A stretch of 26,803 nt of DNA from HGM05232 sp036661515 (GTDB lineage Bacteria; Bacteroidota; Bacteroidia; Bacteroidales; Muribaculaceae): NCBI GenBank assembly GCA_036661515.1, contig JAVWYO010000027.1, forward strand, positions 1 through 26,803, read 5' to 3'. Numbering within the stretch: the first letter of the stretch is position 1; every line of letters starts with the position of its first letter. Both the position numbers and the translations under genes were made by a program. The notes below the pieces were generated by a model. The model saw nothing but the letters and a program-made list of their open reading frames with translations, searched no databases and was not told where the DNA came from. Below are positions 9,345 to 18,372 of this stretch, piece by piece.

Positions 9345-9553
9345 CTAAGTAAAACAAAATAATTCCTGATATATTCTTATTTTATTGATAAGACATGAGG
9401 AAGTGAAATTTTTCGGTACATTTTTAAAGATATATTTTTAGTCTAAAATATCTCAATAAAGCAAAGATAAAAAAGTATTGCTTTTGGAAAGTGTAAATAT
9501 AATTAAATGCGTCATTACTTGTCAAAGTAAAAGGTCTGAAAAGAAAAAAGTGT

Positions 9554-9561
9554 TATATTTG
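9554..9561 (+). promoter_or_regulatory. Promoter -7 element of the 9601 gene
   Basis: TATATTTG matches TAnnTTTG, 39 bases before the ATG at 9601. The -33 position holds no clear TTTG. The rest of the 9345-9553 intergenic stretch is AT-rich and shows nothing else. Confidence 0.55.
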
Positions 9562-9600
9562 TCATCTAAAATCGTAAAATAAAAAAAAGACTATAAAATA

Positions 9601-9975
9601 ATGGAAGAAGAAATAAGAAAGAAATTAAGCAAAGATCCTAATGGACTATTAACTTATGAATATATAGCCAATCATATTAATATACTTGGTGAGGATATGA
9701 AGTATTTGATAGATAATATGATAGGAGTTGATAAGAATGGCCAGTTTGTGGTGAGCACGGCTCGCTACCTTCATGCAATAGATAAAGATAAATATGCTGG
9801 TAGCATAGATCGTCTTATAAAAGCTGCTATTGATCATGATAGAGAACATCAATACCTTATCGATTTGCTCGCTGCAATATGGGGTACTGATTATGCCGAC
9901 CATGTTGAGGAGTTGAAGGCTTCTGATGATAATTTTCGCAGAATATACAAGCGCCTTTTCCCTGTGGGTATATAG
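9601..9975 (+). CDS. Conserved-looking helical protein of unknown function
   Basis: A 124-residue soluble protein that I cannot assign to a named family. It has no signal peptide and no membrane segment. It reads as a row of amphipathic helices: an opening KLSKDPNGLLTYEYIANHI, then VSTARYLHAIDKDKY, then IDRLIKAAIDHDREHQYLI, and an ending DDNFRRIYKRLFPVGI. It is rich in charged and aromatic residues, and codon use matches the neighbours, so it looks genuinely coded. It has its own promoter and is followed after 29 bases by the cyclophilin gene on the same strand, so the two may be co-transcribed. A helical adaptor or regulator is possible, but no catalytic motif is visible. Confidence 0.75.
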   Translation: MEEEIRKKLSKDPNGLLTYEYIANHINILGEDMKYLIDNMIGVDKNGQFVVSTARYLHAIDKDKYAGSIDRLIKAAIDHDREHQYLIDLLAAIWGTDYADHVEELKASDDNFRRIYKRLFPVGI

Positions 9976-10004
9976 GTATTAGGAATATTGAACGAGGCTC
10001 GTTT

Positions 10005-10874
10005 ATGAAAAAAACTATATTTGCAATATTAGTATTATTATGTTCTGTAGCTTCATGTAGCTCAAAAACAGCTACTCGTGGAGACAGAAATACTAATTCA
10101 AAACAAAAAAACGGAATGACAACAGAAAAAAGAACAGAAATAGAAGTTAAGACATCGCTTGGTGACATCACCATTGCATTATATAATGAAACTCCAAAGC
10201 ATCGTGATAACATTATTAAACTTGTAAAAGAGGGATATTATAATGAAACATTATTTCATCGTGTGATAAAAGAATTTATGATTCAAGCAGGCGATGGCGA
10301 TTCAAAAGGTGCGCCACAGGGTAAAATGCTTGGAAGTGGTGGGCCTGCATATAATGTTGAGGCTGAAATTGTCTATCCTAAATTCTTTCACAAGCGTGGT
10401 GCTATTGCCGCTGCACGTCAAGGCGACCAAGTTAATCCAGAGAAGAAATCATCGGGTTCTCAATTCTATATCGTTACAGGAAAGGTGTATTCGACAGAAG
10501 AACTTGACCAAATGAATAATCAGATTGTAATGATGCGCAAGCAGAGTGTTTTCCAAAATCTTGCTAATGCTCATCGTGAAGAGATTATGTCAATGCAAGC
10601 TAAAAATGATACCACAGGATTAAATGCTTTACAAAAAGAACTCATATCGCAGACTGAGGCACAAATAGCGAAAGAACCAGCAGGCATGACTAAGGAACAG
10701 CGTGAGGCATATTCTACGGTTGGAGGCACTCCTCATTTAGATGGACAATATACTGTGTTTGGCGAGGTTATTGATGGAATGGACGTTGTAGAGAAGATAG
10801 AAAAAGTGGAAACAGGCCGTGGCGACCGTCCAAAGACAGATGTGAAGATACTTGACGTAAAGATACTAAAATAA
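10005..10874 (+). CDS. Cyclophilin-type peptidyl-prolyl isomerase, lipoprotein
   Basis: A 289-residue lipoprotein with signal MKKTIFAILVLL and lipobox SVASC (Cys18), so it acts in the periplasm or at a membrane. The cyclophilin fold starts at about 45. The catalytic stretch FHRVIKEFMIQ gives Arg86, Phe91 and Gln94, equivalent to Arg55, Phe60 and Gln63 of cyclophilin A; GSQFYIVTG at 151-159 is also conserved. A helical, Gln/Met/Lys-rich insertion of about 80 residues (160-242) separates this from the closing part LDGQYTVFGEVIDGMDVV, where the cyclophilin His126 position is Tyr249. It probably assists folding of exported proteins. The stop is followed after only 3 bases by the M16 protease gene, which points to an operon for envelope protein quality control. 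Confidence 0.92.
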   Translation: MKKTIFAILVLLCSVASCSSKTATRGDRNTNSKQKNGMTTEKRTEIEVKTSLGDITIALYNETPKHRDNIIKLVKEGYYNETLFHRVIKEFMIQAGDGDSKGAPQGKMLGSGGPAYNVEAEIVYPKFFHKRGAIAAARQGDQVNPEKKSSGSQFYIVTGKVYSTEELDQMNNQIVMMRKQSVFQNLANAHREEIMSMQAKNDTTGLNALQKELISQTEAQIAKEPAGMTKEQREAYSTVGGTPHLDGQYTVFGEVIDGMDVVEKIEKVETGRGDRPKTDVKILDVKILK

Positions 10875-10877
10875 TAT

Positions 10878-12116
10878 ATGATTGACATTCATTGCCATAC
10901 ATTAAGTAATGGTCTTAAAATAGTACACCATAAAGACGCTACCACGCAAATGGTGGCGTTAAACTTGTTGTATGACGTGGGGTCTCGTGATGAGGAAGTA
11001 GGGCGTACGGGATTGGCGCATCTATTTGAGCATCTAATGTTTGGAGGCTCAAAGAATATACCAAATTTTGATTCACCACTGCAAGCCGCAGGGGGTGAAA
11101 GCAATGCTTGGACGAGTGATGACGTTACAAATTTCTATGACGTGGTGCCATTACATAATATAGAAACGGCATTTTGGCTTGAATCAGATAGGCTAAATCA
11201 GCTTGCATTTACTGATAAAAGTCTTGAGACACAGCGTAGCGTTGTGATAGAAGAATTTAAGCAACGTTGTCTTAATCAGCCTTATGGCGATGTCGAACAC
11301 ATAATGCGTGCAAAGGCATATACCAAGCATTCATATCAATGGCCTGTAATAGGTCGCAATATTAAGGAGATTGAAGATGTGAAGAAGGAGAGTGTAAAAG
11401 AATTTTTCTATTCGCATTATGCACCAAATAATCTAATACTCAGTGTCGTAGGAAATATAGAATTTGATGATGTGCTACGGCTATCCGAGAAATGGTTTGG
11501 AAGTATTGAACGTCGAAATATTTCGCCAAAGAATATACCCGTAGAGCCTATGCAGAGAGAGGCACGGCGAATAAGTGAAAAACGTGATGTGCCACAAAAT
11601 ATAATATATAAGAGTTATCACATGTGTTCGCGCTATGATGACGATTATCAGACGGCCGATTTGATAAGCGACATTCTTGCAAATGGGCATTCCTCGCGGT
11701 TTTATAGAAATCTGCTTATGCGAGGTGATATATTTACCGAAATAGATGCCTCAGTGTGGGGTAGCTTAGATCCAGGTTTGATGCTTGTTAAAGGGAGATT
11801 ACAGGAAGGAGTTGCCTTTGAACAGGCAGAGGAAATAATAAATGAAGAGCTCCAGAAGATTATTAAAGATAGCATTAGCAAACATGAAATAGAAAAATGT
11901 GTCAATAAATTTGAATCAAAAGAACTTTTTGGCAATTTGAGTTATCTTGAAAAAGCATCTAATCTTGGATATTATGAGCTAATTGGAGGCGCAGAGATGA
12001 TTAATGATGAAGTATCTAAATATAGGCATATAACACCACAAATGGTCAATAGAGTTGCCACGAGTATTTTTAGTGAAGATAATTGCACCACACTTTACTA
12101 TGGTAAAGATGTATAG
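10878..12116 (+). CDS. M16 family zinc metallopeptidase
   Basis: A 412-residue M16 peptidase (pitrilysin/insulinase superfamily, short M16B-like form). The inverted zinc motif HxxEH is HLFEH at 48-52, and the downstream zinc-ligand Glu is expected in SVVIEEF (Glu125/Glu126). The following GGSKNIPNFDSPLQAAGGE and NAWTSDDVTNFY are typical. At about half the length of pitrilysin it should work as a dimer of two such chains. No inactive partner subunit lies next to it, so a homodimer is likely. There is no signal peptide, so it is probably cytosolic. It starts 3 bases after the cyclophilin stop. The 157 bases after it hold the promoter of the next gene. Confidence 0.92.
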   Translation: MIDIHCHTLSNGLKIVHHKDATTQMVALNLLYDVGSRDEEVGRTGLAHLFEHLMFGGSKNIPNFDSPLQAAGGESNAWTSDDVTNFYDVVPLHNIETAFWLESDRLNQLAFTDKSLETQRSVVIEEFKQRCLNQPYGDVEHIMRAKAYTKHSYQWPVIGRNIKEIEDVKKESVKEFFYSHYAPNNLILSVVGNIEFDDVLRLSEKWFGSIERRNISPKNIPVEPMQREARRISEKRDVPQNIIYKSYHMCSRYDDDYQTADLISDILANGHSSRFYRNLLMRGDIFTEIDASVWGSLDPGLMLVKGRLQEGVAFEQAEEIINEELQKIIKDSISKHEIEKCVNKFESKELFGNLSYLEKASNLGYYELIGGAEMINDEVSKYRHITPQMVNRVATSIFSEDNCTTLYYGKDV

Positions 12117-12181
12117 ACACAAATAATGTATCAAAAACGTCTAAATTCAGCGTTGAAATAGAAATATCTCTTTAATGATGT

Positions 12182-12210
12182 TTTGGAGTGTGAAATAATT
12201 CGTATATTTG
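12182..12210 (+). promoter_or_regulatory. Promoter of the DUF349 gene
   Basis: A -33 TTTG at 12182-12185 and a -7 TATATTTG at 12203-12210 are separated by 17 bases, close to the Bacteroidetes consensus of about 19. Transcription would start near 12217, giving a leader of about 57 bases before the ATG at 12274. Confidence 0.65.
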
Positions 12211-12273
12211 GAGCTTGAAGAAATAATGTAGTTGTAGGTAATTATTGCTTACAGATAAAATAAATAATGTCTT

Positions 12274-14169
12274 ATGGAATTGCGTGAAATGTCTGAATCT
12301 TGTGAAAATCAAGAAAAAGATGTAACCTTGGAAACTGCTTCTGATGCAGAAAATGTATCTTTAAATGAGCAATCAGAAACTGTTAACGCTGTGGTAGAAG
12401 TGCCTACGGCAAGTGAAAATATAGAATCGACCGAAGTCATTACCGACGAGAGGAGCAGTAGAAAATACAGCGACCTTGACAAGGCACAGATAATTACTGC
12501 TTTGTCTGGATTGATGGGAAAATCGGTAGAAGAAGTGCGAGAAGATGTTTTATTATTAAAACAAGCTTTTTACATTATTCGTAAAAATGAACTTGAAGCT
12601 GAAAGACAGGAATTTCTTGATAAAGGAAATGAAGAATCGGCTTTTGCTGCGAAGGAAGATGAACAGGAATTAAAGCTCAAGGAACTTTTAGCTGAATATA
12701 AGGAAAAGCGTGCCGAGCATGTCGTTGCTGTTGACACACAACGCAAGGCTACATTAGAGCGCAAATTGCACATTATCGATGAACTGAAAGCTATTGTTCA
12801 AGACACCGATAACATAAACAAGCATTATAATAAATTTCAACAACTTCAACAAGAATTTAAGACTGCTGGAGATGTCCCTGCTGAAAATGTTACAGATTTA
12901 TGGAAATCATATCAGATTGAAACTGAAAATTTCTATGATTTGTTGAAAATAAATAAGGATTTGCGTGATTATGATTTTAAGAAAAATCTTGAATTGAAGC
13001 AAGTCTTATGTGCATCGGCTGAGGAATTGGCAAATGAAGATGATGTGATTGCATCGTTTAAGAAACTTCAAGAGTTACATAACAAATGGCGCGAAACGGG
13101 TCCTGTGGCAAAAGAATTACGCGAAGAGTTATGGGGCAAGTTTAAAGACGCTTCAGCAACTATAAATAAAAAATATCAAGCATTTTTTGAAGGACGCAAA
13201 GAAAAAGAAAAAGAAAATGAAGATGCCAAGACTTCAATATGCGAGCAAATTGAAGGTATCGATGTAGCATCAATAAAAAACTATACAGGGTGGGACGATG
13301 CAACAAAGATTATAATTTCGTTACAAGAACAATGGAAAACATTGGGCTTTGCATCTCGAAAAATTAATGCTGCGCTATTCACACGGTTCCGTAAGGCTTG
13401 TGATGAGTTTTTTGCTAAAAAGGCCGAATATTTCAAAGTGATGAAAGATGGACTTGCCGAGAATCTTCAAAAGAAACTTGAATTATGTGAGCGTGCTGAA
13501 GCACTCAAAGATAGTACTGACTGGAAGAAAACGAGCGATGAATATGTTGCCCTTCAAAAAGAATGGAAAACCGTTGGACCTGTAGTGAAAAAGCAAAGCG
13601 ATGTTGTGTGGAAACGTTTTATTGCTGCTTGTGATTCTTTCTTTGAAGAAAAAGGAAAGCAGACCTCTAATATTCGCCAAACTGAGCATGCAAATCTTAA
13701 AGCGAAGAAAGAAGTTATTGCAACTATCAAAGCAATTCTTGGCGAGGAAGCTCCTGTTGACGCTGCAAAGCGCGTAAGAGAATTGATGAAAGAATGGCAA
13801 AATATAGGTCATGTGCCATTTAAAGAAAAAGATAAAGTATATGCCGAATATCAAGCAGTTCTTAATGAAGCATTTGATAAACTTGATTTAAAGGAAACAA
13901 GAGCTCGCATGAACAACTTTGAAAACTCTGTCGACCAGATGTCGACTGACCAAGATAAGTTGTATCGCGAAAGAGAGCGTAATGTTAGAGCCTTTGAGCA
14001 AAAACGCAATGAATTGAAGACTTATGAGAATAATATGGGATTCTTCAATGCTAAGTCAAAGAGTGGAAACTCTATGCTTAAAGAGATGGAGCGTAAAATT
14101 CAAAACATAAAAGAAGAATTAGCGTTACTCGAAAAGAAAATTGAGCTTATTGACAGCAAACTTTCGTAA
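12274..14169 (+). CDS. DUF349 repeat protein
   Basis: A 631-residue, highly charged, helical soluble protein. Residues 1-60 are acidic and probably disordered. About five DUF349-type three-helix repeats follow (about 163-227, 237-306, 320-390, 398-462, 475-540), each with a motif such as LQKEWKTVGPV or LHNKWRETGPV followed by LWxxF or VWKRFIAACDSFF. The C-terminal 90 residues are a coiled coil. The molecular role of DUF349 proteins is not established. There is no signal or membrane segment. ATG 12274 is used; the in-frame ATG at 12289 would remove five residues. It is transcribed alone from its own promoter and followed by a strong hairpin. Confidence 0.85.
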   Translation: MELREMSESCENQEKDVTLETASDAENVSLNEQSETVNAVVEVPTASENIESTEVITDERSSRKYSDLDKAQIITALSGLMGKSVEEVREDVLLLKQAFYIIRKNELEAERQEFLDKGNEESAFAAKEDEQELKLKELLAEYKEKRAEHVVAVDTQRKATLERKLHIIDELKAIVQDTDNINKHYNKFQQLQQEFKTAGDVPAENVTDLWKSYQIETENFYDLLKINKDLRDYDFKKNLELKQVLCASAEELANEDDVIASFKKLQELHNKWRETGPVAKELREELWGKFKDASATINKKYQAFFEGRKEKEKENEDAKTSICEQIEGIDVASIKNYTGWDDATKIIISLQEQWKTLGFASRKINAALFTRFRKACDEFFAKKAEYFKVMKDGLAENLQKKLELCERAEALKDSTDWKKTSDEYVALQKEWKTVGPVVKKQSDVVWKRFIAACDSFFEEKGKQTSNIRQTEHANLKAKKEVIATIKAILGEEAPVDAAKRVRELMKEWQNIGHVPFKEKDKVYAEYQAVLNEAFDKLDLKETRARMNNFENSVDQMSTDQDKLYRERERNVRAFEQKRNELKTYENNMGFFNAKSKSGNSMLKEMERKIQNIKEELALLEKKIELIDSKLS

Positions 14170-14186
14170 AATATATACTAAAATTC

Positions 14187-14235
14187 ATTGCTGCTCGTTT
14201 ATAAGTTAGATACTTAAAATGAGCAGCAATTTTTT
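14187..14235 (+). terminator. Intrinsic terminator or attenuator between DUF349 and sugar transferase genes
   Basis: ATTGCTGCTC (14187-14196) pairs perfectly with GAGCAGCAAT (14221-14230) over 10 bp, with a 24-base loop and a run of T at 14231-14235. It starts 17 bases after the DUF349 stop and ends only 20 bases before the next start codon. I see no TAnnTTTG promoter between, so partial read-through is possible. Confidence 0.7.
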
Positions 14236-14255
14236 AGTGCCTTAAAAATTTTATT

Positions 14256-15635
14256 GTGACTAAAAAAGGTAGATACGGACAATTCATTCGTGGAATTTTT
14301 ACGTTTATAGATTTAGCGATTATAAATGTAATTTATTTTTGTGTCTGTAAGTTTACCGATATTCCCGATGAGTTTTATAGCCGGCAAGTGTGGCTGATGT
14401 TGAATTTGTCATATATTGTAGTGGTGTTTATGTTTTCTGATATTCACAGAAAGCGCATTGTATATGCCGATAAAGTGATATTATCTGTCATAAAATCTAT
14501 TACGCTTAATGCCATTATATTTGCTTCCTTATTGTCGTTTATTAATATTTCAGAAATTCCACTCATAGTATTTGTCAAGTTATACTCTTTACTATTTGTT
14601 ACATTTGCTATTTGGTGGCTCGGCTCGCGCAAGATGCTGAAGCTATATCGTGCTTTAGGATTTAACTTTAAACGCATTATAATAATTGGTGGAGGTTCAA
14701 CAGGTGTGAAATTGCTCAATGAACTATCCGTAGATGCTGGATATGGATATAAAGTGATGGGGTTCTTTGATGATAGTACAAAGAATAAATGTGTGGGAAA
14801 TTATAAAGGGCGTATTGATGATGTAGAACAATTTGTCAAAGACAATCTTATAGATGAAATGTATTGTACTATTCAAAGCGATAATGATGACGATGTGATG
14901 CGATTGATTAAAATATCGGAAAATAATGCAGTAGATTTCTATTTCGTGCCACAAATTAGTAAAAGGCTCACTCGGCGGTTTGAGCTATTCTCAATAGGTA
15001 ATGTCCCAGTGTTGTCGCTACGTCCAAATCCGCTTAATCTCACTATTAATAAATTAATAAAACGGTTATTTGATATAGTATTTTCATCGGTAGTATTAAT
15101 ATGTTCTCCTATAATATTAATACCTGTATCTATCGCTATAAAGATGTCATCGCGTGGACCTATATTATTTAAGCAGAAACGCACTGGATATAGAGGCTCT
15201 GAATTTACTTGTTATAAATTTCGCACCATGAAAGTGAATAATGATAGCGATAAAAGACAAGCTACAAAAGATGACCCGCGCAAAACTAAGATAGGCGAAT
15301 TTTTACGCAAAAGTAGCATTGATGAGTTACCTCAATTTTATAATGTGTGGCGTGGTGACATGTCGGTTGTGGGGCCTCGACCTCACATGGTGAAGCACAC
15401 AAAGGATTATAGTGTACTTATTGATAAATATATGGTGCGCCATGTCATTAAGCCTGGAATAACGGGGTGGGCGCAAGTTAATGGATTGCGTGGACAGACT
15501 CAGCAATTGTGGCAAATGGAAAAGCGTGTGGAACATGATATGTGGTACACCGAAAATTGGAATTTAATGCTCGATTTTAAAATAATATTTCTCACAGTTT
15601 ATAGAGCCTTTAAAGGTGATAAAAATGCTTTTTAA
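14256..15635 (+). CDS. Polyprenyl-phosphate sugar-1-phosphate transferase (WbaP/WcaJ-like)
   Basis: A 459-residue polytopic membrane enzyme that should transfer a sugar-1-phosphate from a UDP-sugar to undecaprenyl phosphate, the first step of capsule, exopolysaccharide or O-antigen synthesis. About four N-terminal membrane segments (12-121) lead into a Rossmann-like domain with IIIIGGGSTG at 140-149. A hydrophobic segment at about 272-296 precedes the catalytic domain: FKQKRTGYRGSEF, YKFRTMKVN, the Asp356-Glu357 pair in SSIDELPQ, VVGPRPHM and KPGITGWAQVNGLRGQT. Length is normal for full-length members. The start is GTG at 14256; an in-frame TAG at 14235-14237 rules out a longer protein, and the next Met would cut into the first membrane segments. 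It is followed after 2 bases by recQ. Sugar specificity cannot be read from sequence. Confidence 0.9.
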   Translation: MTKKGRYGQFIRGIFTFIDLAIINVIYFCVCKFTDIPDEFYSRQVWLMLNLSYIVVVFMFSDIHRKRIVYADKVILSVIKSITLNAIIFASLLSFINISEIPLIVFVKLYSLLFVTFAIWWLGSRKMLKLYRALGFNFKRIIIIGGGSTGVKLLNELSVDAGYGYKVMGFFDDSTKNKCVGNYKGRIDDVEQFVKDNLIDEMYCTIQSDNDDDVMRLIKISENNAVDFYFVPQISKRLTRRFELFSIGNVPVLSLRPNPLNLTINKLIKRLFDIVFSSVVLICSPIILIPVSIAIKMSSRGPILFKQKRTGYRGSEFTCYKFRTMKVNNDSDKRQATKDDPRKTKIGEFLRKSSIDELPQFYNVWRGDMSVVGPRPHMVKHTKDYSVLIDKYMVRHVIKPGITGWAQVNGLRGQTQQLWQMEKRVEHDMWYTENWNLMLDFKIIFLTVYRAFKGDKNAF

Positions 15636-15637
15636 AA

Positions 15638-17455
15638 ATGTCTGATTTATTAAAAGATTCAGCACTTAGTGTCTTGAAAAAATTCTATGGCTACACTTCA
15701 TTCTATCCAGTGCAATATGAAGTGATAGAATGGGTAATGCAAGGCAATGATGCAATAGTGCTAATGCCTACTGGTGGTGGAAAATCGGTATGCTTTCAAA
15801 TCCCAGCGTTGTTAAAAGAAGGGTGTGCAATTGTTGTCACTCCGCTCATTGCGCTAATGCAAGATCAGGTTGATGCCATGCAGTCAAATGGCGTTCCTGC
15901 AGCTGCAATAAATAGTGCTCAGAGTGAAAATACTAATCGTGAAATCCTGCAAGAAGTATTCAATGGACGTATAAAGTTGCTATATATTTCGCCTGAAAGG
16001 TTGTTGAGCGATATTGGTAACTGGTCGCAAGATATAAATATTAGTCTTATTGCAATAGATGAGGCTCATTGCATTTCGCAATGGGGGCATGATTTTCGTC
16101 CCGAATACACGCGCCTTTCATTACTAAAGCAACATTTTAAGAATGTGCCTATTATGGCTCTTACTGCCACAGCCGATAGGTTAACTCGTGAAGATATTTC
16201 ACATCAACTTGGCATTGATGATGCTAAGCTATTCATTACCTCTTTTGATCGTAAAAATCTTTCGCTTAATGTAGTAACAAATGCCTCTGGGAAGCAAAAG
16301 ATGCAACGTATTCAGCATTTTATAGAGCTACATCAAGGCGAAAGTGGAATAATTTATTGTTTGAGTCGCAAGTCGACCGAAAAAATGACAGAGCAGTTAA
16401 AAGCGTTAGGATATGAGGCGGCATGCTATCATGCTGGCATGAATAGTGCTGTGCGTGAAACTGTGCAACGCCAATTTCTTAATGATGATGTGCAAATCAT
16501 GTGTGCCACCGTTGCATTTGGAATGGGAATTAATAAAAGCAATATTCGGTGGGTAATTCATAGCAATATGCCCAAAACTATTGAAAGTTATTATCAAGAA
16601 ATTGGACGTGCAGGGAGAGATGGGGCTAATGCCGACACACTCATGTTTTATTCTTTTGGTGATATGGCTACCCTTATGAGTTTTGCTAAAGATTCGGGTC
16701 AACAATCTCTTAATATCGAGAAATTGCAACGCATGCAACAATATGCCGAGTCGCACGTGTGCCGAAGGCGCATATTACTTAGCTACTTTAATGAACGTTA
16801 TGAATGTGATTGTGGTAATTGTGATGTGTGTAATGACCCTCCCGAACGCATAGATGGCACTACGATTAGCCAAATGGCGCTTAGCGCAATAATTCGCACA
16901 AATGAGGGTATTGGAGTAAACATGCTTATAGATATTCTTCGCGGTTCTCACAAAGCCGAAATATCGGAGAAGCAATATGATAAAATTAAAACTTATGGAA
17001 TAGGGCGCGACTTATCGTTTTCGGCATGGAATGCTTATCTTCTTCAAATTTTGCAACTTGGATTAATAGAGGTTGCATATAATGATGGTAATCATTTAAA
17101 GGTAACTGAATATGGTCGTGATATATTAAAAGGAAAAATTAGAATAGAGTTGTCAAAATTCTATTATGAAGAAAAAATTAAAGCTAAGCCTAAGAAGGTG
17201 CGTGAAGTTGTTGAAAAGGTCGATGCCTCAAGACAACTATTTAACGACTTGAAGAAATTGAGACTGAGCATTGCACGCGCCGAAGGTGTGCCACCATACA
17301 TTGTGTTTAGTGATAAAGTGCTTGAAATTATTGCATCGGCATTGCCTACCACAAAAGAGGAATTTGGAAATCTTTATGGTGTTGGCGAGAAAAAGGTAGA
17401 ACGCTATTGGCGTGCGTTTACACAAGAAATCATCAGGTATAAATCTTTATTTTAA
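15638..17455 (+). CDS. recQ: ATP-dependent DNA helicase RecQ
   Basis: A 605-residue superfamily 2 helicase that unwinds DNA 3' to 5' in recombination and fork repair. Visible motifs are Walker A TGGGKS (45-50), DEAH (141-144) with the aromatic loop ISQWGHDFRP, TATAD (176-180) and the arginine-finger motif QEIGRAGRDG (320-329). The RecQ zinc site has Cys375, Cys392, Cys395 and Cys398, the same spacing as in E. coli RecQ. A winged-helix segment follows (about 405-515). An HRDC domain at about 532-602 completes the standard three-part layout. The start is 2 bases after the sugar transferase stop, and the next gene follows after 12 bases, so it lies inside what looks like a glycan-synthesis transcript. 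Confidence 0.96.
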   Translation: MSDLLKDSALSVLKKFYGYTSFYPVQYEVIEWVMQGNDAIVLMPTGGGKSVCFQIPALLKEGCAIVVTPLIALMQDQVDAMQSNGVPAAAINSAQSENTNREILQEVFNGRIKLLYISPERLLSDIGNWSQDINISLIAIDEAHCISQWGHDFRPEYTRLSLLKQHFKNVPIMALTATADRLTREDISHQLGIDDAKLFITSFDRKNLSLNVVTNASGKQKMQRIQHFIELHQGESGIIYCLSRKSTEKMTEQLKALGYEAACYHAGMNSAVRETVQRQFLNDDVQIMCATVAFGMGINKSNIRWVIHSNMPKTIESYYQEIGRAGRDGANADTLMFYSFGDMATLMSFAKDSGQQSLNIEKLQRMQQYAESHVCRRRILLSYFNERYECDCGNCDVCNDPPERIDGTTISQMALSAIIRTNEGIGVNMLIDILRGSHKAEISEKQYDKIKTYGIGRDLSFSAWNAYLLQILQLGLIEVAYNDGNHLKVTEYGRDILKGKIRIELSKFYYEEKIKAKPKKVREVVEKVDASRQLFNDLKKLRLSIARAEGVPPYIVFSDKVLEIIASALPTTKEEFGNLYGVGEKKVERYWRAFTQEIIRYKSLF

Positions 17456-17467
17456 GACTAATTATCT

Positions 17468-18364
17468 ATGCAGAAACTTCTACTCACTGGTTCGTCGGGA
17501 TTTTTAGGCTCAAATATTTATTCTATATTGGCACGCCAATATGAAGTATTCACGCTTGCAAAGTATCATGGTGATTATAAAATAGATTTAGCTATCGATG
17601 TGCCAACGCACCTCCCAACCTGTGATATTGTACTTCATGCTGCGGGGAAAGTGCATATTATTCCACAAACAAAGGAAGAGATAAAATCTTTTTATGACGT
17701 TAATCTACAAGGTACAAAGAATCTATGTAAAGGGTTAGAACTTAGCGGAAAGATAGAATCATTTATATTTATTAGCACTGTTTCGGTCTATGGCTGTGGT
17801 TCGGGCGAAAATATATCGGAAGATTATCCTTTAAATGGTACATCACATTATGCAATTAGTAATCGCATGGCTGAAGAATTTTTGCTTGACTGGTGCGCCT
17901 CTAATGGTATAAAGCTAATTATCTTGCGTCCATCACTTGTAGCAGGACGAAATCCACTTGGCAATTTGAAAAGTATGATAGCTATGATTAAGAAGCATTG
18001 CTATTTTAATATAGCTCATGGAAACATACGCAAAAGTGTGCTGATGGCAGATGATATTGCTCATATTGTGCCTTTGCTCGCTGGAAAAGAGGGCATATAT
18101 AATATGTGTAGCGACGAAAACCCAACATTTGAGCAAATAGCAGAGATTGTAAGTGAACAATTAGGAGTGCGAAAGCCAATATCTATACCTTACTGGATAG
18201 CTAAGTGTATGGCTACAGTTGGCGATTGCTTGGGGGCAAAAGCTCCAATCAATACAGCAAGACTTAATAAAATGGTCAACACACTTACTTTTAGCAATGC
18301 AAAAATATGCCGTGAAACGGGTTGGACACCAATGAATGTACTTGAAAATTTCAAAATAAAATAG
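17468..18364 (+). CDS. NAD-dependent epimerase/dehydratase-like (extended SDR) protein
   Basis: A 298-residue extended short-chain dehydrogenase of the nucleotide-sugar epimerase type. The dinucleotide-binding motif is TGSSGFLGSN (7-16). Other landmarks are DIVLHAAG (53-60), the catalytic Ser/Thr region FISTVSVYG (101-109) and the C-terminal substrate part ILRPSLVAG with later helices. The expected YxxxK catalytic pair reads Tyr128-Ala-Ile-Ser-Asn132: the lysine is replaced by asparagine (codon AAT). The enzyme may be inactive, altered or use another base. It probably belongs with the sugar transferase two genes upstream in making a surface glycan precursor. The stop is 8 bases from the convergent ABC-F stop, with no separate terminator visible. 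Confidence 0.85.
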   Translation: MQKLLLTGSSGFLGSNIYSILARQYEVFTLAKYHGDYKIDLAIDVPTHLPTCDIVLHAAGKVHIIPQTKEEIKSFYDVNLQGTKNLCKGLELSGKIESFIFISTVSVYGCGSGENISEDYPLNGTSHYAISNRMAEEFLLDWCASNGIKLIILRPSLVAGRNPLGNLKSMIAMIKKHCYFNIAHGNIRKSVLMADDIAHIVPLLAGKEGIYNMCSDENPTFEQIAEIVSEQLGVRKPISIPYWIAKCMATVGDCLGAKAPINTARLNKMVNTLTFSNAKICRETGWTPMNVLENFKIK

Positions 18365-18372
18365 CGTAACAC

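Noticed and set aside
10878..12116. Truncated long pitrilysin
   Set aside because: The 412-residue length is normal for the short bacterial M16 form, and the start and stop are well placed.
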